Shown here: one piece after another, positions 26,138 through 34,439 of the stretch | Layout: every line of letters begins with the position of its first letter | Position numbering within the stretch: position 1 is the stretch's first letter | From: G963691885 sp963691885 | GTDB lineage: Bacteria; Pseudomonadota; Alphaproteobacteria; UBA8366; Aestuariispiraceae | Direction: 5' to 3' | Length of the DNA: 64,000 nt | NCBI GenBank assembly: GCA_963691885.1 | Contig: OY829843.1 | Coordinates: forward strand, 4,464,001 to 4,528,000 | Made by a program: the position numbers and the translations under genes | The notes under the pieces: model-generated | What the model was told of the DNA's origin: nothing | The model's database searches: none | The model's input: only the letters and a program-made list of their open reading frames with translations

Positions 26138-27022
26138 ATGACGGAAAACACAAACCCTCCCCCCTCAAAAGACTATGTCGGATCGATCGTCATCCCGGCA
26201 TATAATGAAGGTAAGAACATTCTGCCGCTTCTTGAAGCACTCACGAGCGATGGAACCTCCGAAAAGCTTGAGATTGCCGTTATATGCAATGGGTGCAAAG
26301 ACGACACATTTGAGCTGGCCTCCCGGTTCTCCGATTATGTTCGGGTAGAGAACCTGACAGAAGCGTCAAAAATTGCCGCTTTGAACAAGGGCGACTCTGT
26401 AACAACGGCATTTCCACGCATTTACCTGGACGCCGATATCGTCCTCACAGGGGCAGATCTCATTACATTCGTGAACGAGTTTAAAAATTCAGAATTGCTG
26501 GTGGGCGGCGTAAAAATCCGGTTTGATGTAACGGACCGGCCATGGATGGTTCGATGCTTCTACAAAATATGGCACAAACTCCCCTACATGAGCGCAAACA
26601 ATAAATCTGTTGGATCTGGTTTCTATGCGCTGAGCGAGGAAGGCCGTGCGAGGTTTGAAGAGTTTCCGAAGGTGATTGCAGATGATCTTTTCGTTGATAG
26701 CCGCTTTGACTTCGATGAGAAGTTCCGCTCGCCAACAACAGGGATAACGGTTCAAACGCCCTTCAATGTCGCCAGTCTGGTTAAGATCAAGTCCAGATCT
26801 TATGCAGGAAATGTTGAACTGGGAAACAAGGGTTTCCTGAAAGATAAACCTCCGTCCGGAACGAAAGAAGAACTGCTAAAACTAATCTTCAACGTAAAGA
26901 CCTGTATTCCAGCACTGGTTTATATGGGAATTCAGATTTCATCTCGGTTGCACACGCGCCTGTTCCGGAAAACGGAAAAAGGGGTTTGGCTGCGCGATGA
27001 AACGGTAAGAACACCACGGTGA
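26138..27022 (+). CDS. GT2-family glycosyltransferase
   Basis: This 294-residue GT-A enzyme has GSIVIPAYNEGKNILPLLEAL at residues 15-35, a short ICNGCKDDTFELA nucleotide-binding segment, and IYLDADIVLTG near 94-104 as the metal-binding region. The second half (GSGFYALSEEGRARFEEFP, then DDLFVDSRF) fits the EPS-type GT2 group. There is no transmembrane segment. It lies 76 bases after the preceding GT2 gene and 9 bases before the DUF2336 gene, so all three are probably one unit. The donor sugar is unknown. Confidence 0.85.
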   Translation: MTENTNPPPSKDYVGSIVIPAYNEGKNILPLLEALTSDGTSEKLEIAVICNGCKDDTFELASRFSDYVRVENLTEASKIAALNKGDSVTTAFPRIYLDADIVLTGADLITFVNEFKNSELLVGGVKIRFDVTDRPWMVRCFYKIWHKLPYMSANNKSVGSGFYALSEEGRARFEEFPKVIADDLFVDSRFDFDEKFRSPTTGITVQTPFNVASLVKIKSRSYAGNVELGNKGFLKDKPPSGTKEELLKLIFNVKTCIPALVYMGIQISSRLHTRLFRKTEKGVWLRDETVRTPR

Positions 27023-27031
27023 CCGGGTGAT

Positions 27032-28246
27032 ATGCAGGATAGTAAGCCAGAGGACATCGCCCGCGCAGGGAGCGTCAATGAGAAGGTAGAACTTGCGAAC
27101 AACAAGGATGCCGCTCCGGAAATTCTATACTACATGGCCAACGATCCGAACGAAACCGTTCGGAAATCTGTTGCCTCCAATCCAACCACACCAATACACG
27201 CGTCTCGTATACTGGCAGATGACGAAAACCCAGATGTCCGAGCGACCGTTGGCGAACGTATAGGGTCTATCCTTCCCGGACTGGACCCAGAGAACAACGC
27301 AAGGGTCGCCCGCATGGCAATGGATGTTGCCGACGTGCTGGCCAAGGACAAACTGCCTACGATCAGGGCCATGATTGCCCATCAGATTAAAACACTCGAC
27401 AATGTGCCGCATGAGTTGGTCATGACGCTCGCAAGGGACGCCGAAGACCTTGTGTCACTGCCTGTGCTTGAATTTTCACCAATGTTGAAAAGTGAAGATC
27501 TGGTAGAACTGATCTCTACAGGCATAAATAGTGAGTCTCTAGCAGCTATTTCGAGGCGTCAGGGTGTTTCGGAGACCGTATCCAGCGCCCTGGTGGGAAC
27601 GGGGAATGAAGCCGTTATTCCCTCTCTACTGGCCAATCGCACTGCCAATATCGGGCTCGATACGATGGAGAAGATCGTAGAACTGGCCGAAGATAGATCA
27701 GAATGGCACTCATCCGTTGTCGATAGGGAAGACCTGCCAACCGATCTGGTGGCGCGGATTGCGGGTTACGTCACCGAAACCATGTTGGAACGGTTAATAC
27801 AAAGAAACCCTGAGGTTGATCATCAATTACAAGAAACGTTGCGCAATCAGGTGCAGATGAAATTGCAACGACTGGAGCAAGCCTGGGACCAATCCGACCC
27901 GGAGGTTATGCGGGCCATGATCCATCATCGAGATGGGCGGCTGAACCCGGTAGACCTCTCCATAGCCGCGACCCGCGGAGAAGAGACTTATGTCATCCAG
28001 GCGTTGACCTGCATGACGGATATATCTGCAGAAAAAATCAAGAACGCTCTTCAAAGCGAGGACGCACCAAAAGTAGTTGTAGCGCTGTCTTGGAAAGCCG
28101 GGCTTGGAATGGGCTTCGCCGTCGCCATGCAGCTAAAGCTCCTCAGCCTCAGCACAGACCGTCTGATAAAGGAAGACTCTAGCGGACACTATCCGTTTTC
28201 AAAAGAAGACATGTCTGAGGTGTTGCGGGTGATCAGAAGGGCGTGA
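27032..28246 (+). CDS. DUF2336 domain protein
   Basis: This 404-residue soluble protein is built of HEAT-like helical repeats. The N-terminal part (KVELANNKDAAPEILYYMAND, SVASNPTTPIHASRIL) and the middle (RDAEDLVSLPVLEFSPML) match the DUF2336 family, widespread in Alphaproteobacteria and often linked to signalling or surface loci. The C-terminal part (about 290-404) is another helical module. No catalytic residues are seen. It follows a GT2 gene by 9 bases and converges on the EAL-like gene with an 18-base gap. The family call is good; the function is unknown. Confidence 0.8.
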   Translation: MQDSKPEDIARAGSVNEKVELANNKDAAPEILYYMANDPNETVRKSVASNPTTPIHASRILADDENPDVRATVGERIGSILPGLDPENNARVARMAMDVADVLAKDKLPTIRAMIAHQIKTLDNVPHELVMTLARDAEDLVSLPVLEFSPMLKSEDLVELISTGINSESLAAISRRQGVSETVSSALVGTGNEAVIPSLLANRTANIGLDTMEKIVELAEDRSEWHSSVVDREDLPTDLVARIAGYVTETMLERLIQRNPEVDHQLQETLRNQVQMKLQRLEQAWDQSDPEVMRAMIHHRDGRLNPVDLSIAATRGEETYVIQALTCMTDISAEKIKNALQSEDAPKVVVALSWKAGLGMGFAVAMQLKLLSLSTDRLIKEDSSGHYPFSKEDMSEVLRVIRRA

Positions 28247-28263
28247 CCCTCAACTGCGCGTAA

Positions 28264-29550
28264 CTACGCTGTGCGTTTGACCGGGTTCGGCAGTTTCATT
28301 TCCGTTGGCATTCTGGACGGAACCAATTCCAAATCGCCGCCCTTTTCCTTTAAAAGTCGATCAATAAACCAGCCCTGAAACTTGTTAACTTTATGCGCTG
28401 TCCCATATTTGACAGCCCCAAGACTGTCGCATTGTGTAAGAATGACCCGTTTCTTTCCAACCGCCTCGATGAAACTCTGAAACGCTTCATTTGCACCGCG
28501 CCGCTTATTTTCGCCTTCCGTCCACAGGACTTTGTAATAGGAAGCGCGGAACAAATCAGGTTGAATGAACTGCACTTGGGACGGACGAATCCTGTCGATC
28601 ACAATTTCAATGTTTTTACCCGTCAGGTAGCTTCGCAGAATCAGAAACTCATCCAGATTGCTTATCACATCCGAGAATGACAGTTCGATAAGCACCCGTT
28701 CGAACCTGTCCGTCAGATCTAGCAACTTTGACGCAAAACGTTTGTCGCCGGAAAAATTGATCAAAGAAACGTTCAAAGAAATTGCCTTTACGCCCGGTCC
28801 GACAGGACTGGAGCGCAATGAAGACGTCAGATTGTGATCCAGGATCCGGGATACATGCTGTAAATGATGTTCATTGGACGTAAGGGACTTTCCTGGAAGA
28901 ATTTCCTTGGAAAGAGCGGGTAACGAAACAAAAAACTCGTGAAAAACCACGCGATCAACACCATCGCGCTTCAACTTTACAACCGCTTGTCGCCTCATAA
29001 AATTAGTGACATCAGATCCTCTAAGCGCAATTTCGAACTTCTGCATCAATTGGATATCGATTTCACCTTCGAAACCGAGCAACCCGGGATCGCCACTTAG
29101 CGTGTTGGGGGACGTGCCAAAGTTTCGCCGGGCGGCGGCCGCTCGCTCGCTCTCGATACGGGCGTCCAACAGCTCCTTGTCATAGGGCAAAGTGTAATAG
29201 TCGCCGCCGCTTGAAAACTCATCATGGTCGGCACACAAAATCTCATCCAGGTGATCAATCAGTGCCACATGCTCATACGCCTCGGGCACCCGAAAGATGG
29301 CGACAATGTCGTCGGTCTCCAAAAAAATGGCTTTGCCGCTGTACGGAATGGCAATTTCTTCCAGAATACGGAAGATAATCCTGGACCGGAACTCCCGACA
29401 GGATTCCGGGCGGAACTTGGATGAATTGATCCAACAAACAAGCGTGTCTTCTTCAACCACGCCGCCAATGGCAGCTGTCAGAACACTCAACCGCGACTTT
29501 TCCGCAGATCCTGCAAGAACAAGATCAGGCTGACGGGGCATTCGAGCCAT
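28264..29550 (-). CDS. Degenerate EAL-like domain protein
   Basis: This 428-residue soluble protein has a C-terminal half (about 170-400) that follows the outline of an EAL TIM-barrel: an initial IQLMQKFEIALRG, the SLNVSLINFSGDKRFASKLLDL segment, VLIELSFSDVISNLDEFLI, IEIVIDRIRPSQVQF, and VILTQCDSLGAVKYGTAHKVNKFQGWFID at the end. The canonical E-A-L signature and most metal ligands are not recognisable, so c-di-GMP hydrolysis is unlikely; a binding or regulatory role is possible. The N-terminal region (about 1-160) is unassigned. It is convergent with the DUF2336 gene. The domain call is by pattern only. Confidence 0.6.
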   Translation of the reverse strand: MARMPRQPDLVLAGSAEKSRLSVLTAAIGGVVEEDTLVCWINSSKFRPESCREFRSRIIFRILEEIAIPYSGKAIFLETDDIVAIFRVPEAYEHVALIDHLDEILCADHDEFSSGGDYYTLPYDKELLDARIESERAAAARRNFGTSPNTLSGDPGLLGFEGEIDIQLMQKFEIALRGSDVTNFMRRQAVVKLKRDGVDRVVFHEFFVSLPALSKEILPGKSLTSNEHHLQHVSRILDHNLTSSLRSSPVGPGVKAISLNVSLINFSGDKRFASKLLDLTDRFERVLIELSFSDVISNLDEFLILRSYLTGKNIEIVIDRIRPSQVQFIQPDLFRASYYKVLWTEGENKRRGANEAFQSFIEAVGKKRVILTQCDSLGAVKYGTAHKVNKFQGWFIDRLLKEKGGDLELVPSRMPTEMKLPNPVKRTA

Positions 29551-29707
29551 CTATTTCAAACCTGGCTTCGCCGAGCCAAATCGGCAGTAATCCTGTGGTC
29601 TCATGATCCACCTTCTATATGTTGAACGGTGCTCAACAAATTGGAAGCGACTAGCATGTGCATTTTTTATCAGGACAGCAATACGTAACAAGCAGGTCGA
29701 ACATAAC

Positions 29708-29741
29708 AAAGCCCCACTCGGCTCTTACCGTGTGAGGCTTT
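29708..29741 (-). terminator. Probable terminator of the second VPLPA-CTERM gene
   Basis: On the minus strand AAAGCCTCAC pairs with GTGGGGCTTT (10 bp, one G-T pair) around a 14-base loop, followed by TGTTATGTT. It lies about 50 bases after the stop codon of the VPLPA protein at 29791. Confidence 0.55.
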
Positions 29742-29790
29742 GTCGAAGTAAGAAATACAGCGCAGATTGCTTGGAACAACCTTGACTTCG

Positions 29791-30564
29791 TTATTCCTTT
29801 GAAGCGTTTGCTTTCCTTCTGCGGGCGAGGAAACCGAAGGCAACCAAGCCTGTCGCAAGAAGGGGGAAAGCAGCTGGGACCGGAACCGGGAAGACACCAA
29901 TACCAATTACCATGTCATCGAAATCGGAGTCACCAGCACCGTCGCCAAGAAATACGAGGATCGAGTCGAGGCCAGCAGCGTTTGTGAATATTTGCGAAGA
30001 GAAGCCCAATTTCAGACCAGGACCAACATCATCGTCGTTGGCTGCAATTGCTCCATCGTTACCTGTATACTGACCATCCGTTATGAAGCCAAAAGAGAGA
30101 AGGCCATTCAAGGGAAGTTCAAGCCCGTCGTCTGTGCCAAAGCGGAGAGTAACGGATTGGTTTGCACCCGAACCAGTCGCTTTGTTGTCGAAGATCGTTT
30201 CGCCGTTGAAGGTCAGCTCAGAAGGATCAAACAAATTATTGTTGCCGGCTTCTGTGCCCAAATAGGTAAACCGCAGTGCAGCAGGACCACTCAGTGTTAA
30301 GCCGTTCACAATCCCGTCGACGATCTTGTTGGATGCATCAAAGAAATTGATCTCGTTGTTGAATGTCTCCGTCGCGCCACCGCCCAAGTTGATAAACTCG
30401 TCAATCGTCAGCGTTCCCCCAGAAGGGTTGAAACTAGACCCGAGGGTGAAGGGTGTCGCGTCATCCACGCCACTTACAGAAAGCGTTGCTGCCTGAGAAA
30501 GCGAAGAAATTCCCCCCACTGCGATCAGGCCAACCACAAATGCCAGTTTCTTATCGAGCTTCAT
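29791..30564 (-). CDS. Second VPLPA-CTERM secreted protein
   Basis: This 257-residue protein starts at ATG 30564 (MKLDKKLAFVVGLIAVGG), chosen because it begins a normal signal peptide that ends near SQA. The C-terminus has the sorting signal VPVPAAFPLLATG, a hydrophobic helix and RRRKANASKE, the same layout as the first VPLPA protein and the presumed target of the exosortase at 5.8-7.5 kb. The mature domain is beta-rich, with many Gly, Asn and Asp residues and acidic loops (FLGDGAGDSDFDDMVIGIG), reminiscent of surface proteins of this class. The gene is monocistronic with a probable terminator. Confidence 0.85.
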   Translation of the reverse strand: MKLDKKLAFVVGLIAVGGISSLSQAATLSVSGVDDATPFTLGSSFNPSGGTLTIDEFINLGGGATETFNNEINFFDASNKIVDGIVNGLTLSGPAALRFTYLGTEAGNNNLFDPSELTFNGETIFDNKATGSGANQSVTLRFGTDDGLELPLNGLLSFGFITDGQYTGNDGAIAANDDDVGPGLKLGFSSQIFTNAAGLDSILVFLGDGAGDSDFDDMVIGIGVFPVPVPAAFPLLATGLVAFGFLARRRKANASKE

Positions 30565-30850
30565 TAGCTTGTCCAATCTGATCTGTGTTATTTTGTCACA
30601 GTTACAGTACATCACCTTTCCTGCGTCTGATAAATGGCTGAACCTTTCTCAACGTTGACATGAAAGTGGATTTGCCATTTCATTGATATATTGTTAACGG
30701 ATATTGACATTTTTGCACTTGTCGAAAACCCTATCGATACTAGGCCTGCTGCGTTCCCTATCTCACAACCAAATAACAAATATGTGGCTTTCCTGAACCA
30801 AAGATCCCCTGTTACAAAGAAGAATCACAGAATCTCGCAGGATCCTATCG

Positions 30851-31075
30851 TTGGACACAGCCCAATTCATCGTTGATATCGTTCAAGTTTACTTACTTGT
30901 CGGATGCGGTGTCGCTGCCGTTTTTCTTATCATCGGTGTCGATCGTATCGACCCATCAGCTCGTGGCAGCTATCTCTTTCGCGTGATGGCCCTGCCCGGC
31001 AGTATCGGTCTTTGGCCGCTAGTACTCTATCGCTGGCTTGTCTTGGAAGCCGCCCGTCGCGGAGAAGGCAAATAA
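30851..31075 (+). CDS. Small two-helix membrane protein, first gene of Rieske/ferric-reductase operon
   Basis: This 74-residue protein starts at TTG, with AGGA about 9 bases upstream. Two helices are visible: VDIVQVYLLVGCGVAAVFLIIG (about 8-29) and LFRVMALPGSIGLWPLVLYRWLVL (about 42-65). A charged ARRGEGK tail follows. Its stop codon overlaps the ATG of the next gene (TAATG). No family can be named. Tight coupling with the next three genes argues that it is a subunit or assembly factor of the same membrane system. Confidence 0.7.
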   Translation: MDTAQFIVDIVQVYLLVGCGVAAVFLIIGVDRIDPSARGSYLFRVMALPGSIGLWPLVLYRWLVLEAARRGEGK

Positions 31076-31260
31076 TGCAACGAGCACAGCGTAGGACCCA
31101 TAGACGGCTATGGATCATCCTTTCAATTATTGTGGCAGTGATCTTTGTCGCATCAGTTGTGATGAAACAGGACGTGCCCATTGAGACCCAACGTATTCAG
31201 ATGTCGTCCATTTCACCAGTGGATACATTCAATTATCGGTTATCGGAGATTTCACTTTGA
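31075..31260 (+). CDS. 61-residue single-pass membrane protein
   Basis: Starting at the ATG within TAATG, this frame encodes a positively charged N-terminus (MQRAQRRTHRRLW), one helix (IILSIIVAVIFVASVVM, about 14-30) and a polar periplasmic tail (about 31-61). The stop overlaps the TTG start of the Rieske gene (TTGA). It is too small for fold assignment. The coupling at both ends supports it as a real gene that an automated caller may miss. Confidence 0.65.
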   Translation: MQRAQRRTHRRLWIILSIIVAVIFVASVVMKQDVPIETQRIQMSSISPVDTFNYRLSEISL

Positions 31261-32342
31261 GCGTGAGTTACAGGCCGGTCATCTGGAACCGGAATAAATG
31301 GGTCTACGACACCGTTCTCCTACTGTTCGTTGTTTCGTACATCCTGTTATTTATTCGTTTTGCCCCGGACCTCCTGGACGTCAAAACCGGCAACACGGCC
31401 ATTGTGCGCATGAGGGCATTTGGCACCTGTGCCTTTCTGATGCTGACCTTCATTCTGTGTATTGGTCCGCTCGCACGCCTGGACAAGCGATTTCTGCCTT
31501 TATTGTATAACCGCAGGCATTTCGGTGTGATGACGTTCCTGGTCGCGTTCGGCCACTTTATGCATGTCGAGGGATGGTACTATGCGTTCAGCCCCGGTGT
31601 GGATAGCAAGACAGCCGTCCTGTTCGCCAATACAGCCTTTACAAGCTGGTACGGGTTCCCGTTTGAAGTCTTTGGTATCATTGCGCTTATCACGCTCTTT
31701 GCGATGGCCGCGACCAGCCATGATTTCTGGTTGTCCTTTTTGACACCGCCGATCTGGAAACGTCTTCATATGGGGGTCTACATCGCCTATGGCGCGCTTG
31801 TTCTGCATATCAGTTTTGGTTTGTTACAGACTGAATCCAATCTCTTCTATGCCATCGTGACCGGGGTCTGTTTTTTCACAGTTGCCGGACTGCATCTCTA
31901 CACCAGTGGAATGGAAGAACGTGGCGACGCAGCGGTGGATGACGGGGCAGAATGGATACCTGTTGGCGTTGTTTCCTCCATCCCTATGGATCGCGCTCGG
32001 ATCGTTTCCCTTCCAGGCGGAGAGCGGGTTGCGGTTTTTCGGTATGAGAACAAATTATCCGCAATATCAAACGTGTGCGCCCATCAAAATGGCCCCCTTG
32101 GCGAGGGCAGGATCATCGATGGCTGCGTCACCTGCCCCTGGCATGGATATCAGTACAGGCCGCAAGACGGACGATCACCCGCGCCATTCACGGAAAAGGT
32201 TCCGACGTATCGTCTGCGCCTCAATCAGGACATGGTAGAGCTGGACGGCAAGGCCCTGCCGCCGGGTACCTTTGTTGAGCCAGTCGTTGTGCAAACTGAG
32301 GTCACCGTCGAGGCAGCATCCGGTCAGGAGTCGCAAGCATGA
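31257..32342 (+). CDS. Ferric-reductase-like transmembrane domain fused to Rieske [2Fe-2S] domain
   Basis: This is a 361-residue membrane redox protein; TTG start with CGGAG at 8 bases. Residues about 15-215 form a six-helix ferric-reductase/YedZ-like domain with YNRRHFGVMTFLVAFGHFMHV (His100, His103) and the later RLHMGVYIAYGALVLHISFG (His171, His184), the likely heme ligands. Residues about 230-345 form a Rieske domain with CAH (Cys274, His276) and CPWH (Cys293, His296) binding a [2Fe-2S] cluster. Fusion of the two would carry electrons between heme and Rieske centre across or at the membrane. The partner substrate is unknown. It overlaps the next gene by four bases (ATGA). Confidence 0.88.
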   Translation: MSVSYRPVIWNRNKWVYDTVLLLFVVSYILLFIRFAPDLLDVKTGNTAIVRMRAFGTCAFLMLTFILCIGPLARLDKRFLPLLYNRRHFGVMTFLVAFGHFMHVEGWYYAFSPGVDSKTAVLFANTAFTSWYGFPFEVFGIIALITLFAMAATSHDFWLSFLTPPIWKRLHMGVYIAYGALVLHISFGLLQTESNLFYAIVTGVCFFTVAGLHLYTSGMEERGDAAVDDGAEWIPVGVVSSIPMDRARIVSLPGGERVAVFRYENKLSAISNVCAHQNGPLGEGRIIDGCVTCPWHGYQYRPQDGRSPAPFTEKVPTYRLRLNQDMVELDGKALPPGTFVEPVVVQTEVTVEAASGQESQA

Positions 32343-33127
32343 ACAGCGAGAAAGATACCCCCTTCTTTGTTGGCTATCTGCGCATGCCGCGAAAGCTGAC
32401 AACGTTTTTTCTGATCCTGATCCCGGTGCTGTTCGGTATCGGAATGGGAACAGCGCTGGGGCTTGTTGGTGTGCAGGATCCGCCGGGAACCGGACGCTTC
32501 ATCGGCGGGTATAAGGTGTTGACCGGAATTCTCCAGAACAGCCCCTACCCTGTCCTCTTTACGCTTCCAGATGCGGAACATCCCCAAGGCCGCGCAATCC
32601 CCCTGACGGGTCCGGGAAAAGTCGGTGCGCTGAGCAAAGCGGCCAAGGCGCTGGACGGACAGATGGTGGATGTTGGGGGAATCTATGTTGCCAGGGGTGG
32701 CTACGAGATTTTTCAGGTGGGTGGCAAGGTCAAAATCCGTACAACGGAGCGCGAAGATCTGACGCCAGAAGATATGGCTTTTAAAGTTCCGGCAGCCGAA
32801 CCGATTGGCGCATATACGCTGGCCGGCGAAATTGTAGACAGCAAGTGTTATCTGGGCGCGATGCGCCCCGGAATTGGCAAGGTCCATATGGCCTGCGCCA
32901 ATTTCTGCATCCATGGTGGGATACCCCCGCTATTCGTTACCTATCATACTGATAAAGGTGCCGAAGGGGATGTCAGCATCTTTCTGATGGCCGATCCGGA
33001 TGGCAACGCAATTGACCCGTCCCTTCTGGATTACACGTCGCTCGGTGTTGCCTTGCAGGGCGATGTTATTCGGCAGGGCCCGCTTTATATCATGAAGGTG
33101 CGCCCGGACGGCGTTGAAGTCCTGTAG
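32339..33127 (+). CDS. Membrane-anchored protein with conserved Cys/His motif, Rieske operon
   Basis: This 262-residue protein has one N-terminal helix (FFLILIPVLFGIGMGTALGL, about 23-42) and a periplasmic body. A compact motif near the middle holds Cys170 (DSKCYLG), His183, Cys186, Cys190 and His192 (HMACANFCIHGGIPP). It could bind a metal or a cofactor, or form a disulfide. The start ATG lies in the last codons of the Rieske gene (4-base overlap). Proteins with a similar D-S-K-C-x-G and C-x3-C-I-x-G-G-I-P-P pattern seem to accompany such Rieske-type genes, but I cannot name a family. The redox-partner role is inferred. Confidence 0.7.
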   Translation: MNSEKDTPFFVGYLRMPRKLTTFFLILIPVLFGIGMGTALGLVGVQDPPGTGRFIGGYKVLTGILQNSPYPVLFTLPDAEHPQGRAIPLTGPGKVGALSKAAKALDGQMVDVGGIYVARGGYEIFQVGGKVKIRTTEREDLTPEDMAFKVPAAEPIGAYTLAGEIVDSKCYLGAMRPGIGKVHMACANFCIHGGIPPLFVTYHTDKGAEGDVSIFLMADPDGNAIDPSLLDYTSLGVALQGDVIRQGPLYIMKVRPDGVEVL

Positions 33128-33138
33128 GGAACCGGAAG

Positions 33139-33405
33139 ATGACTGCATTTGGGATTATTCGGCATATCTTCGGGATCACCTGTGCGGCCGGGATCATCTA
33201 CGGCCTCTACACTCTGGAGGCAGAATATAACTTCATTCTGCGGTCGATGCGAAAAGTCGACGCGTTCAAGGAGCATCTCAATTTTGGGATGTTGCAGGAC
33301 CTGCGGATTCCGATTCTCCTTGTCGTCGCTATTTTCGCGTTATTCCTGATGGAAAAGATCGGTGCATTTTTGGGAGCCCGCCTCGGCGGCAAAGACCAAA
33401 ACTAG
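33139..33405 (+). CDS. Small two-helix membrane protein ending the Rieske operon
   Basis: This 88-residue protein has helices at about residues 5-22 (IIRHIFGITCAAGIIYGL) and 53-70 (IPILLVVAIFALFLMEKIG) with a charged loop between. It begins 11 bases after the Cys-motif gene, preceded by GGAACCGGAAG. The stop codon overlaps, tail to tail, the end of the AraC-type gene by four bases. No recognised family. It probably belongs to the same membrane complex. Confidence 0.68.
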   Translation: MTAFGIIRHIFGITCAAGIIYGLYTLEAEYNFILRSMRKVDAFKEHLNFGMLQDLRIPILLVVAIFALFLMEKIGAFLGARLGGKDQN

Positions 33406-34280
33406 CCTCTGGCAAGGTCGCTTCTGGGGGGCTTCCCGAACTTTCTGGCATATTCACGGCTGAATTGGGTCGAACTTTCATACCCCACACGAAACGCGGT
33501 CGAAGACACCGTCATACCCTGCGTGGAAATCAACCGCTTGGCCTCCATGAGGCGCATGTCTTTTTGATACTGCAGTGGTGTCGTCCCGGTAATCGTTCGA
33601 AAATGCTCGTAAAAGGAAGATGAGCTCATACCGGCTGTCTTTGCCAGTTCAGGGACAGCAAGGGATTCCCGAAATTGACGTCGAATCTGTTCTATCGCTT
33701 TTGAAATACGGTTTGCGTGACTGTCCTGTCGCAAAACCCGTCGCAGCATGCCTCCATGAGCGGCCATGAGGACACGATAGTGGATTTCCTTGCGTAACAG
33801 GGGGGCCAGAATCTTCGCCTCGACCGGGTCATTGCAGAGCGCAAAATACCGCGCCAGAACCTCGACGAATTCCTCACTGCTCTCCCCCGCACAAAGCGCG
33901 TGATCGCCGGTTGCCTCTGGCGCATCTCTGCCCAGTTCCGTTTCCACCTCCAGCAAGAGCTCCAGATCCAGAAAGAACACAATGGCCCGGTACGGGTTTT
34001 GGCGGCTCGCCCGGGTGACCCGCGACACCACCGGCAAGTCATAACTCACGATCAATGACTGTCCCTCATGGAAGGTCACCGAACGGTCACCGATCACCGT
34101 TTCCTTTTCGCCCTGTAGGATCAGACAGACGACGGGCCGATACACACTGGCTTCAAACACCGTCGGCGCATCGCATTCCACCAGGATCAAATCGGACAAG
34201 GGTGTCTCGATTTCATAGCCATTTCTGCCTCTTTCCCTGACCATTTCGCCTATCCGACGGGTTAGATCCTGTATCGTCAT
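33402..34280 (-). CDS. AraC-family transcriptional regulator (AraC_N type)
   Basis: This is a 292-residue regulator. The N-terminal half (about 1-170) matches the AraC_N/PF06719-type sensor domain (LILQGEKETVIGDRSVTFHEGQSLIVSYDLPVV). The C-terminal 100 residues are a double helix-turn-helix: ESLAVPELAKTAGMSSSSFYEHF and TPLQYQKDMRLMEAKRLI, followed by AFRVGYESSTQFSREYARKFGKPP. It is divergent from the SDR gene with a 159-base gap, a usual arrangement for a regulator and its target. It is convergent with the Rieske operon, so that operon is a less likely target. Confidence 0.9.
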   Translation of the reverse strand: MTIQDLTRRIGEMVRERGRNGYEIETPLSDLILVECDAPTVFEASVYRPVVCLILQGEKETVIGDRSVTFHEGQSLIVSYDLPVVSRVTRASRQNPYRAIVFFLDLELLLEVETELGRDAPEATGDHALCAGESSEEFVEVLARYFALCNDPVEAKILAPLLRKEIHYRVLMAAHGGMLRRVLRQDSHANRISKAIEQIRRQFRESLAVPELAKTAGMSSSSFYEHFRTITGTTPLQYQKDMRLMEAKRLISTQGMTVSSTAFRVGYESSTQFSREYARKFGKPPRSDLARG

Positions 34281-34439
34281 GTCATTCTCCTCTCACTTCA
34301 AACAAGATAGTGCACTGACACGAATCCTTCATCTTTCCAGCACTCAGATCGGAGAATTGGGCAGTATTTGCGGAAGAAGAGGCACGCGATGCGAATTTTA
34401 CACGCCCATGTTCAACCTGATTTGAACAAGGAGATGGAT

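Noticed and set aside
30691..30876. 61-codon open frame before the Rieske operon
   Set aside because: No ribosome site and overlaps the start of a better supported gene.
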